In this document: piece by piece, positions 6,213-13,075 of the stretch
Position numbering within the stretch: the first letter of the stretch is position 1
Layout of the letters: the number at the start of each line of letters is the position of its first letter
Origin: an uncultured Coriobacteriaceae bacterium
GTDB lineage: Bacteria > Actinomycetota > Coriobacteriia > Coriobacteriales > Atopobiaceae
NCBI GenBank assembly: GCA_900552935.1
Contig: USBN01000018.1
Location: 1 to 26,204 of the forward strand
Length of the DNA: 26,204 bases
Direction of reading: 5' to 3'
The notes under the pieces: generated by a model
The model's input: the letters and a program-made list of their open reading frames with translations, nothing else
Database searches by the model: none
What the model was told of the DNA's origin: nothing
Position numbers and translations under genes: made by a program

Positions 6213-7409
6213 TTGAGTGAGATTCAGAACTCGTCCGTTTTCTCGCTGGATGACGTGTCCAACGAGGAGATGAACAACCTCATCGACGGTACCATTACCG
6301 ATTTCGACGAGGGCGATCTTGTCACGGGTACCGTTGTCAAGATTGAGCGCGATGAGGTCCTGCTTGACATCGGCTTCAAGTCTGAGGGCGTTATTCCCGT
6401 CCGCGAGCTGTCCATCCGCAAGGACGCCAACCCCGCTGACATCGTGAACCTGGGCGACACCATTGAGGCCCTCGTTCTCCAGAAGGAGGACAAGGACGGC
6501 CGTCTGGTCCTCTCCAAGAAGCGTGCCGAGTACGAGCGTGCTTGGAACCGCATCGAGGAGAAGTTCAACGCCGGCGAGAACGTCGAGGGCGAGGTCATCG
6601 AGGTCGTCAAGGGCGGCCTTATCCTCGACATCGGCCTGCGCGGCTTCCTGCCCGCCTCCCTCGTCGACCTCCGTCGCGTCAAGGATCTCAACGCTTACAT
6701 GGGCACCCGCATCGAGGCCCGCGTCATCGAGATGGACCGCAACCGCAACAACGTCGTCCTCTCCCGTCGCGTTGTCCTCGAGGAGGCTCGCAAGGCCGAG
6801 CGCTCTGAGATCCTCTCGAAGCTCCAGCCGGGCATGCGCCTCAAGGGCACGGTCTCCTCGATCGTCGACTTCGGCGCCTTCGTCGACCTCGGCGGCATCG
6901 ACGGCCTGATCCACATCTCCGAGCTCTCCTGGAACCACGTCAACCACCCCTCCGAGGTCGTCAAGGTCGGCCAGGAGGTCGAGGTTCAGGTTCTCGACGT
7001 CGATCTCAACCGCGAGCGCATCTCCCTCGGTCTCAAGCAGACCACCGAGGATCCTTGGCGCACGCTCGTCAAGAAGTACCCGGTTGACGCCATCGTTGAG
7101 GGCGTTGTCACCAAGCTCGTCCCGTTCGGCGCCTTCGTCGACCTCGGCGACGGCATCGAGGGCCTGGTCCACATCTCCGAGATGGCCAAGCAGCACGTCG
7201 ACGCCCCTGCCCAGGTTTGCAAGGTCGGCGACAAGGTCCAGGTCAAGGTTATGGAGATCGACCTCGACCGTCGTCGTATCTCCCTGTCCATGAAGGCTGC
7301 CGCTGAGACCCTCGGTTTCGAGGTTGAGGTTGAGCCGATGGACAAGCCCGAGGAGGCCGCTGAGGCTACCGAGGCTGCTGAGACCGTCGAGGCCACCGAC
7401 GCCGAGTAA
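6213..7409 (+). CDS. rpsA: Small-subunit ribosomal protein S1
   Basis: S1 binds mRNA on the 30S subunit and helps load structured or weakly ribosome-bound messages. The 398-residue product has four S1 (OB-fold) repeats at about residues 35-103, 123-185, 207-275 and 293-361. Repeats three and four have the canonical VDFGAFVDLG / GLIHISE and VPFGAFVDLG / GLVHISE signatures. A short acidic Glu/Ala/Thr-rich tail follows. Four repeats is the usual actinobacterial form, against six in E. coli. I use TTG 6213 (MSEIQNSSVF) because AAAGGGG lies seven bases upstream and the frame beyond it is only leader sequence; ATG 6270 would remove part of the N-terminus. Strong promoter, long leader and terminator mark it as an independent unit. 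Confidence 0.95.
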   Translation: MSEIQNSSVFSLDDVSNEEMNNLIDGTITDFDEGDLVTGTVVKIERDEVLLDIGFKSEGVIPVRELSIRKDANPADIVNLGDTIEALVLQKEDKDGRLVLSKKRAEYERAWNRIEEKFNAGENVEGEVIEVVKGGLILDIGLRGFLPASLVDLRRVKDLNAYMGTRIEARVIEMDRNRNNVVLSRRVVLEEARKAERSEILSKLQPGMRLKGTVSSIVDFGAFVDLGGIDGLIHISELSWNHVNHPSEVVKVGQEVEVQVLDVDLNRERISLGLKQTTEDPWRTLVKKYPVDAIVEGVVTKLVPFGAFVDLGDGIEGLVHISEMAKQHVDAPAQVCKVGDKVQVKVMEIDLDRRRISLSMKAAAETLGFEVEVEPMDKPEEAAEATEAAETVEATDAE

Positions 7410-7442
7410 ATCTCGCGCTTAGGTAACTAGCTCGATTGCGGG

Positions 7443-7471
7443 GCCGCTCACGAAAGTGGGCGGCTCTTTTT
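7443..7471 (+). terminator. rpsA terminator
   Basis: A 9-bp stem GCCGCTCAC/GTGGGCGGC (7443-7451, 7456-7464, one wobble pair) is closed by a GAAA tetraloop and followed by TCTTTTT. Confidence 0.95.
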
Positions 7472-7528
7472 GCGTGCGATAGGGGTCTCGCTTGCCGCCA
7501 GTTCGTTGCGGAGGGGATCGATGCTGCG

Positions 7529-7681
7529 CCGGCGTTTCGGTTCCCGTGCGCAGCCGGACCTGCCCACGATGGCGTTGCGGTTCTTATGTGCTACCGGGCC
7601 CGCTGCGATGGTTTTGCGATTCTCATACGTCTTCAGACCCGTATGCGTTGGCTTGATGTTGCGGTGGCGTTGCGATTCCCG
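7529..7681. repeat. Degenerate tandem repeat, about 39-nt period
   Basis: Copies of a GRTGGCGTTGCGRTTC-like unit begin near 7529, 7568, 7607 and 7663. The first three are spaced exactly 39 nt; the last is 56 nt on. The array occupies most of the 276-base gap between the rpsA terminator and the next gene. It encodes nothing recognisable, although 39 is a multiple of three. Confidence 0.6.
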
Positions 7682-7710
7682 CTCGTGCGGTTAGTGTCCG
7701 CAATGCCGGG

Positions 7711-7716
7711 TAGAAT
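7711..7716 (+). promoter_or_regulatory. -10 element candidate for the 7748 gene
   Basis: TAGAAT fits five of six -10 positions and lies 37 nt before ATG 7748. No convincing -35 is present at standard spacing, so the call is tentative. Confidence 0.3.
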
Positions 7717-7747
7717 TGTTTCTCGAAGAAAAGGAAGGCAGGTTTTC

Positions 7748-8179
7748 ATGGCAAACGGTACGAACGGCAACAAGATGGAAGAGGCGCAGCGTAAGGTTCT
7801 TGAGTGGGCTCGTGGGCGCAATGGCGCGGACGAGCTTTCTGGTGCCTGCACGACGCTTGCCGTGATTCTTGTCGTCATCGATTTGTTTGCGCGCACAACG
7901 TGGGTTTCGGTCGTGGCACTGGTTCTTCTCGGCTACTCATGGTTCCGCATCACGTCGAAGGACGTCTCTGCTCGCAGCCGTGAGAACGCGCGTGTTCTTA
8001 AAGCGGCCGGTCCCGTGATTTCGTTCCTCGCGAATCCTGCGGCTGAGCTTCGCGAGACCAAGAACTACGTTCACCTCGCCTGTCCTAGCTGTGGCCAGCG
8101 CGTGCGCATTCCTCGCGGCAAAGGCAAGGTTCGTATTACCTGCCCCAAGTGCCACGCGCGTTTTGATGGCAAGGCGTAG
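7748..8179 (+). CDS. Small membrane protein with C-terminal zinc ribbon
   Basis: A 143-residue protein of unknown function. Residues about 33-48 and 50-67 are hydrophobic and can form a two-helix membrane hairpin. Residues 108-140 contain CPSC (Cys112, Cys115) and CPKC (Cys132, Cys135) separated by a basic IPRGKGK stretch, a zinc-ribbon arrangement that may bind nucleic acid or protein at the inner face of the membrane. The start at ATG 7748 has an AAGGAAGGCAGG purine tract ending five bases upstream; the frame upstream is repeat sequence. coaE begins six bases after its stop, so the two are likely cotranscribed. From memory, similar zinc-ribbon genes sit beside coaE in other Coriobacteriia. 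Confidence 0.82.
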   Translation: MANGTNGNKMEEAQRKVLEWARGRNGADELSGACTTLAVILVVIDLFARTTWVSVVALVLLGYSWFRITSKDVSARSRENARVLKAAGPVISFLANPAAELRETKNYVHLACPSCGQRVRIPRGKGKVRITCPKCHARFDGKA

Positions 8180-8185
8180 TCGATT

Positions 8186-8794
8186 ATGGCTCATACGACG
8201 TTTCTAGCCGGCGGTATCGCGTCGGGAAAGTCGACCGTTGCCCGTCTGCTGCATGATCGCGGCGCCTGGCTGTGCGATCTCGATCAAGTCTCCCGCGAGG
8301 TACTCGAGGCGGGTAGTCCCGTTCTGGAGTCTATTGCGGCAGCGTTCGGTGATGATCTGGTTGATAGGGATACGGGTGAGCTGAATCGAGGCGAGCTGGC
8401 TTCCCGCGCGTTTGCCACGTCGGAGGATACGGCTCGCCTCGAGGCGATCGAGATGCCTGCCATTCGCGAGCGCCTCGCCGCCATCCTTACGAGCTCGAGC
8501 TGTTCTGGAGCTGAGCCAAAGCTGACGATTGTCGAGGTGCCTCTGCTCGATCGCGTGGAGGACTTGCTTCCTCTTGCGGATGATGTCCTTGTTGTGACGG
8601 CACCACTAGTGCTTCGTCGCAAGCGGGCCATTGGTCGCGGTATGACGGGGGAGGATTTCGACGCTCGCGCGGCGCATCAGCCAAGTGACGAGTATCTTCG
8701 CGCCCATGCCACGCATGTGATCGAAAATGACGGGGACCCTGCGGCGTTAGAGGCTGCCGTGGACGCGTGGTGGCACGAGGTTATGGGGGAGTAG
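8186..8794 (+). CDS. coaE: Dephospho-CoA kinase
   Basis: CoaE phosphorylates the 3'-hydroxyl of dephospho-CoA with ATP, the last step of coenzyme A synthesis, in the cytosol. The 202-residue product has normal length. It has the P-loop GGIASGKS (residues 9-16), the CDLDQVSREV substrate-binding segment (near 30-39), a VEVPLL strand (about residues 115-120), the RRKRAIGRG lid region and a C-terminal THVIENDGD that matches the family's VI-N-x-G motif. No strong ribosome site precedes ATG 8186, so it probably depends on translational coupling to the gene that ends at 8179. There is no clear terminator after it, so some transcripts may run on towards uvrB. Confidence 0.93.
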   Translation: MAHTTFLAGGIASGKSTVARLLHDRGAWLCDLDQVSREVLEAGSPVLESIAAAFGDDLVDRDTGELNRGELASRAFATSEDTARLEAIEMPAIRERLAAILTSSSCSGAEPKLTIVEVPLLDRVEDLLPLADDVLVVTAPLVLRRKRAIGRGMTGEDFDARAAHQPSDEYLRAHATHVIENDGDPAALEAAVDAWWHEVMGE

Positions 8795-8861
8795 CGAAGC
8801 CCGTATTGGCTCCCGGGCATGATGCTGCCCTGGCGCGGCTGTTGTGCTGGTGGCATGCCTT

Positions 8862-8984
8862 TCGCGCCGGCGGCACCGCTCGAGGGCATTCGGACGACCC
8901 CTCGCGCCAGTGGCGTTGCTCGATAACACCTGGATCCCCCCCTCGCACCCATGGCGTTGTTCGACGGCGTCGGGATGGCCCCTT
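8862..8984. repeat. Degenerate tandem repeat, 40-41-nt period, between coaE and uvrB
   Basis: Copies begin at 8862 (TCGCGCCGGCGGC), 8902 (TCGCGCCAGTGGCGTTG) and 8943 (TCGCACCCATGGCGTTG), each followed by CTCGA or TTCGA and a GGAT/GGGA segment. The TGGCGTTG core is shared with the array after rpsA. It fills much of the 273-base gap. Confidence 0.6.
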
Positions 8985-9026
8985 CGGATCTAGAGCTTCG
9001 ACCCGTGTCGGCTTAGTTCGTATGTG

Positions 9027-9032
9027 TATAAT
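9027..9032 (+). promoter_or_regulatory. uvrB -10 element
   Basis: A perfect TATAAT. No good -35 at 15-19 bases. The predicted start near 9039 would be at the edge of the LexA-like site at 9041-9054, with a leader of about 29 nt. Confidence 0.6.
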
Positions 9033-9040
9033 GGCGGTAT

Positions 9041-9054
9041 CGAACAGCTGTACG
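9041..9054. promoter_or_regulatory. LexA (SOS) box candidate at uvrB
   Basis: CGAACAGCTGTACG has one perfect CGAAC half-site and a second (CGTAC on the other strand) with one change. The core GAAC-N4-GTAC is one base from GAAC-N4-GTTC, the LexA target of Gram-positive bacteria. It overlaps the expected transcription start of a gene that is SOS-controlled in many bacteria. Confidence 0.6.
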
Positions 9055-9067
9055 TAGCGTAGGAAGC

Positions 9068-11329
9068 ATGGGAGCGCAGGAGGCAACTTCAAATCAGTCG
9101 CAGGTCACAGGCCATGTTGGCGCTGAGCTCCGTCGTTTTGGCGTCGAGGGCGCCGGCGCGCCCCTTGAGGTTGTCTCTCCGTTTGAGCCGGCGGGCGACC
9201 AGCCCCAGGCCATAGCCAAGCTCGCGAAGGGCATCGAGGATGGTCTTCGTTACCAGACTCTCCTCGGTGTTACGGGTTCCGGCAAGACCTACACCATGGC
9301 CAAGACGATTGAGGCCGTAAACAAGCCTACGCTCATCATGGAGCCCAATAAGACGCTCGCGGCTCAGGTTGCAAGCGAGATGCGTGAACTATTCCCCAAT
9401 AACGCCGTAGTCTATTTCGTCTCCTACTATGACTACTACCAGCCGGAGGCTTACGTTCCGCAGAGTGATACTTACATCGAGAAGGACGCCTCGATCAATG
9501 AGGAAGTCGAGAAGCTCCGCCATCAGGCCACGGCGAGCTTACTCTCGCGTCGCGATGTCATCTGCGTTGCGTCGGTGAGCTGCATATACGGTATCGGTAG
9601 TCCGGAGGACTATGCGGGCCTTGCCCCCAACGTCTCAAAGGACGAGCCGCTCGAACGCGACGATTTCATCCATTCGCTAATAGACATTCAGTATGACCGC
9701 AACGATATCGATCTTGCTCGCGGCTGCTTCCGCGTGCGCGGGGAGCGCGTGGACGTGTTTCCGCCGTATGCGGAGCATCCTCTCCGCATTGAGTTCTTTG
9801 GCGATGAGGTCGAGGTTATCGCTGAGATCGATGAAGTCACGGGCGAGATTCTGCGCGAGTTTGACGCGGTGCCCATCTGGCCGGCAAGTCACTATGTCAC
9901 GGAGCGCCCCAAGATCAACCGCGCACTCGACACCATCAACCAAGAGCTCACGGAGCGCCTGGCCCAGCTCAAGGAAGCCGACAAGCTCCTCGAGGCCCAG
10001 CGTTTGCGCGAACGTACGGGGTATGACCTCGAGATGCTTGAGAATATGGGGTATTGCAACGGCATCGAGAACTACTCGCGCCACCTCGACGGCCGTGCTC
10101 CTGGCGAGCCGCCCTTCACGCTCATCGACTATTTCCCCAAGGACATGCTTTGCATCATCGACGAGAGCCACGTGACGGTGCCCCAAATTCGCGGCATGCA
10201 CGAAGGAGACCGCGCGCGCAAGATTACGCTGGTAGAACACGGTTTCCGCCTGCCCAGCGCACTCGACAACCGTCCCTTGCGCTTCGATGAGTTCGAGAGT
10301 CGAGTGCCGCAGTTCGTCTATGTCTCGGCCACGCCCGGAGACTACGAGGAGCAGGTTAGCCAGCAGACGGTCGAGCAGATCATCCGCCCGACTGGCCTGC
10401 TTGATCCGCTGATTGATGTGCGCCCCATCCGTGGCCAGATCGATGACCTGACGGAGGAAATTCGCACGCGAGTTGCTGCGAAGGAGCGTGTCCTGGTGAC
10501 GACGCTCACCAAGCGCATGGCGGAGGACCTCACGGACCATCTCCTCGACGAGGGACTTAAGGTTAACTACATGCACTCGGATACTGCGACACTCGATCGC
10601 GTGGACATCATTCGTGACCTGCGCATGGGCAAGATTGACGTGCTCGTGGGCATCAACCTCCTTCGCGAGGGCCTCGATATTCCGGAGGTCTCGCTTGTGG
10701 CGATTCTCGATGCAGATAAAGAGGGATTCCTCCGTAACCGTCGTTCGCTCATTCAGACGATGGGCCGTGCTGCGCGTAACGCTCACGGCGAAGTCATTAT
10801 GTATGCGGATCGCATCACGGATTCGATGCGCATCGCCATCGATGAGACGCGCCGGCGCCGTGCCGCTCAGGAGGCATTCAACGAGGAGCACGGCATCGTG
10901 CCCAAGACCGTCAAGAAGTCTATTGCGGACATTTCGAGCTTTATTTCCGAGGCAGAAGAGACGGTCGGCGATAAGACGCGCGACCGCCATGGAACGGGAA
11001 GCCATGGCGCCTTCGAAAGCCTTGCCGGGATTGATGCCGATGCGCGTGCAAAGAGTGAGGCTACGGCAAAGTCTGTTGCTGCCGAGCTCGCGAAGAAGCT
11101 CCCTCGCGAAGAGCTGACTCGCATTATGGAGGCGCTCGAGAGCGACATGGCAGCGGCGAGCGAAGCCATGGACTTCGAACGTGCCGCTGACCTGCGCGAT
11201 CAACTCGTCGAGCTTAGGAGCAAGGTAGAGGGAACTACGGAGGACGAGGTCATGGCTCGCCTTAAGGCCGGTGCTCGCAAGGGGAGCGTTCACGCTACTC
11301 GCAGACGCTACCAACCGAGGAAGAAGTAG
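9068..11329 (+). CDS. uvrB: Excinuclease ABC subunit B (UvrB)
   Basis: UvrB is the damage-verifying helicase of nucleotide excision repair. It receives the lesion from UvrA and recruits UvrC. The 753-residue protein is longer than the usual 660-700. It has an N-terminal extension of about 30 residues and a Glu/Ala-rich insert before the C-terminal domain. Walker A GVTGSGKT is at 67-74. The beta-hairpin YYDYYQPEAYVPQ follows near 120-132, IDESHVTV near 364, and helicase motifs such as TTLTKRMAEDLT and LREGLDIPEVSL come later. A UVR domain near residues 686-720 (MDFERAADLRDQL) contacts UvrC. ATG 9068 has AGGA four bases upstream. Its promoter carries a LexA-like site. It converges on the gene at 11487-12563 across a repeat array with no obvious hairpin terminator. 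Confidence 0.97.
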   Translation: MGAQEATSNQSQVTGHVGAELRRFGVEGAGAPLEVVSPFEPAGDQPQAIAKLAKGIEDGLRYQTLLGVTGSGKTYTMAKTIEAVNKPTLIMEPNKTLAAQVASEMRELFPNNAVVYFVSYYDYYQPEAYVPQSDTYIEKDASINEEVEKLRHQATASLLSRRDVICVASVSCIYGIGSPEDYAGLAPNVSKDEPLERDDFIHSLIDIQYDRNDIDLARGCFRVRGERVDVFPPYAEHPLRIEFFGDEVEVIAEIDEVTGEILREFDAVPIWPASHYVTERPKINRALDTINQELTERLAQLKEADKLLEAQRLRERTGYDLEMLENMGYCNGIENYSRHLDGRAPGEPPFTLIDYFPKDMLCIIDESHVTVPQIRGMHEGDRARKITLVEHGFRLPSALDNRPLRFDEFESRVPQFVYVSATPGDYEEQVSQQTVEQIIRPTGLLDPLIDVRPIRGQIDDLTEEIRTRVAAKERVLVTTLTKRMAEDLTDHLLDEGLKVNYMHSDTATLDRVDIIRDLRMGKIDVLVGINLLREGLDIPEVSLVAILDADKEGFLRNRRSLIQTMGRAARNAHGEVIMYADRITDSMRIAIDETRRRRAAQEAFNEEHGIVPKTVKKSIADISSFISEAEETVGDKTRDRHGTGSHGAFESLAGIDADARAKSEATAKSVAAELAKKLPREELTRIMEALESDMAAASEAMDFERAADLRDQLVELRSKVEGTTEDEVMARLKAGARKGSVHATRRRYQPRKK

Positions 11330-11369
11330 GGCATCGGACTGGTGCCGTCTTGGCGCCGAAGCCGCGCGC

Positions 11370-11482
11370 CTTGGCCACCTGCGGCCCGGATGCCACACAC
11401 CTTGGCCACCTGCGCCCCGATGCCCTGGCCCGGCCCCTGCACCCTGGATGCCGCGTACCCTGGCCACCTGCGTCCCGCAGCC
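11370..11482. repeat. 29-31-nt tandem repeat after uvrB
   Basis: Four copies of a CTTGGCCACCTGCGNCCCG-type unit lie at 11370-11400, 11401-11429, 11430-11458 (most degenerate) and 11459-11482. They fill most of the 157-base gap between the convergent uvrB and nuclease-like genes. Confidence 0.75.
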
Positions 11483-11486
11483 GCAC

Positions 11487-12563
11487 CTAGGCTATGGACC
11501 TCTCAAACAGGTCGTAGCGCAGGTTGGTCTCGGCGCGCTTCTGTCTCGCCGCTTTTCCGGTATCGACTTCGAGCTTGAGTTCGAGAAGCCGCTTGATGGC
11601 ACTCCAACCATCCGGCTGCCTAATCTGTTCGTGCGTAATGGGGATGACCTCCACTCCCATGAGCTGGAGCGCCGCCGTCCGCGCCGCGTCATTCAGGGAT
11701 GCGGCCTCTCCGCCGTGAACCGACGCTCCCTGACATTCGAGCGCGATGGGTCGACGAGTCTCTGTACCCTCGAAGAATAGATCCGCGTAGCAGCAGGTTT
11801 TCTGATAGAGAGCCTGTGCTCGTCCGGACAATTCGATGCGCCGGTTGTTGGTGAACGCAAGGCCGAGGCCCCCGCTCGCTTTGGGAAGGCCGAGAAGAAT
11901 GGATACCTGCGCCTCGAATGGCGACGCACAAACCCCGGTCATGTGAGAAGCGGCCCAGCGAAGGCGCTTCACGCCGTGGAATCCCTCGAGTTGGAGATTG
12001 GTTTTCTTGAGCTCTTCAACGTTCAAGAGCGGGCTTCGCTCCCAAAGGTCAAGCGGCTTTTCGCTAGATCCAATGACACGCCGCCAGCCATCGAAGGGGG
12101 AGAGGAATCGTTGTGCGAGCGCCTCGGAAAGCAAGCTCTCCGCGCGTTCGCAAGGCATGAAAGTTGAGTAGGTTCCGCAAAGCTCGTAGGTTGCCATGAG
12201 CAGCTGCGCGGGAGCGAGCTGCGTCGCAAGTCCGAGCAGCGTGAGCGCTGGCGATGTCACCTGGAAATTGTGGTTTGTGTCAAGAACGCCGCCGAACGGT
12301 AGCTCTCGGCTCAACGAGTGCGTGCGATAGAGCTTCGAGGTCCTGTTGGGTTTTCGCGTGCTAGAAAGCTTGTGGATTGGCGCTTTGAGCAAATCCGTGA
12401 CGATGGGACTACGGGATATGTTGCGATGGGCTGGGTCGCGAAACGTGTCTGGCATCGGCGGATATAAGGCGAGAACCTGTGGCGGAACCTGATGGTATCG
12501 AAACGCTGTGATCGAGCAAAGAATCCTGTCCACGTTAACCCCAATCAATCTGGCGATCTGCAT
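11487..12563 (-). CDS. Predicted PD-(D/E)XK (DUF559/Vsr-like) nuclease-fold protein with AbiEi-like N-terminal half
   Basis: About 358 residues if started at ATG 12563, which lies 50 nt downstream of the predicted transcription start. The frame stays open to 12698, and a GTG at 12534-12532 is another possible start, so the N-terminus is uncertain. The C-terminal half has the spacing of a PD-(D/E)XK fold: Glu217 in SPFEAQ, Asp261 in YADLFFEG, the Glu276/Gln278 pair in ALECQG, then a helix with R295 and QLMGVEVIPITHEQ. The middle (VTSPALTLLGLA ... YELCGTY) resembles the VTSPERTLLDLA region of AbiEi-type/DUF559 proteins. Similar proteins are, from memory, common in Coriobacteriia. Substrate and activity are unknown; ExQ instead of ExK could alter catalysis. 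No toxin partner gene is adjacent. GC content looks lower than in the flanking genes. Confidence 0.7.
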   Translation of the reverse strand: MQIARLIGVNVDRILCSITAFRYHQVPPQVLALYPPMPDTFRDPAHRNISRSPIVTDLLKAPIHKLSSTRKPNRTSKLYRTHSLSRELPFGGVLDTNHNFQVTSPALTLLGLATQLAPAQLLMATYELCGTYSTFMPCERAESLLSEALAQRFLSPFDGWRRVIGSSEKPLDLWERSPLLNVEELKKTNLQLEGFHGVKRLRWAASHMTGVCASPFEAQVSILLGLPKASGGLGLAFTNNRRIELSGRAQALYQKTCCYADLFFEGTETRRPIALECQGASVHGGEAASLNDAARTAALQLMGVEVIPITHEQIRQPDGWSAIKRLLELKLEVDTGKAARQKRAETNLRYDLFERSIA

Positions 12564-12620
12564 GTGGCAATGCCGCGCGAAGGTCGCTTGTTTTCGATGG
12601 GGTCTTTGGCTTGCCGAGTG

Positions 12621-12626
12621 ATTATA
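12621..12626 (-). promoter_or_regulatory. -10 element for the nuclease-like gene
   Basis: A perfect TATAAT on the minus strand, 58 nt before ATG 12563. No strong -35 at the expected distance; a TTGGCA lies too far upstream. It supports a start at or after 12563. Confidence 0.45.
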
Positions 12627-12689
12627 GGGCGTTTGCGGGCCCGGGTGGTGGCTACTTGCCAATATGGTGAGTCTTCTGGAGCCGGCTTT

Positions 12690-12873
12690 GTCCGCCATGA
12701 AACTAAATAAGACGAAATGACGTGGCTAAAACGCGACCTCCTGAGTAGACCGAAATACTGCAAGTCGTTTACCTGCACCTTTACTTTTCGCTTGATGGCG
12801 GCTACTTGGTGCGACACGTTTTTGCCACGTCATTTCGGCTCCGCTAAATACCATTCCGTATGAAATGGCGGAC
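12690..12873. repeat. 184-bp inverted-repeat element upstream of htpG
   Basis: Outer arms GTCCGCCAT (12690-12698) and ATGGCGGAC (12865-12873) enclose inner 21-nt arms (12713-12733 and 12817-12837) that match at 20 of 21 positions; each contains ATGACGTGGC. Further scattered similarity continues inward (CC...AGTAG). The centre (12734-12816) has no recognisable gene. The layout is that of two diverged inverted copies of one sequence, like a miniature inverted-repeat element or a large binding site. Confidence 0.7.
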
Positions 12874-12919
12874 GAATCGCGTTATTTGACTGCCACGGAG
12901 GTTTGAGAAGTGCGATTCG
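12873..12919. promoter_or_regulatory. Inverted repeat in the htpG upstream region
   Basis: CGAATCGC (12873-12880) and GCGATTCG (12912-12919) are perfect inverted copies 31 bases apart, starting at the last base of the larger inverted-repeat element. Together with the AT-rich stretch to 13015 (including TATAAA at 12986-12991) this is the likely control region of htpG. No CIRCE or HAIR heat-shock operator was found. Confidence 0.35.
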
Positions 12920-13075
12920 GCGGGCCGTCAGAGCGCTAATAGCGACTGAATCACGCTTTCACTGATTACTTGTGCATATTTGGGATATAAAACCTAAGTC
13001 AACCATTAGTAGATTTGCGAGCCACGGCCCGTGTGGTCGCAACTCACCGCGTCGCTCGTCTCGGGAGGCCTGCAC

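Noticed and set aside
11370..11482. CRISPR-like array after uvrB
   Set aside because: Units abut directly with no unique spacers of constant length and no cas genes; it is a simple tandem repeat.
12545..12817. Small minus-strand frame through the inverted-repeat element
   Set aside because: No ribosome site and it overlaps the predicted promoter of the nuclease-like gene. I treat it as part of the repeat rather than a gene, though conservation elsewhere could change this.
12931..12939. GAGCGCTAA upstream of htpG resembling half of a CIRCE heat-shock operator
   Set aside because: The matching TTAGCACTC half nine bases upstream is absent.
12910..12939. Possible nine-codon leader peptide (GTG after GGAGG) upstream of htpG
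   Set aside because: Too short to support without transcript or conservation evidence.
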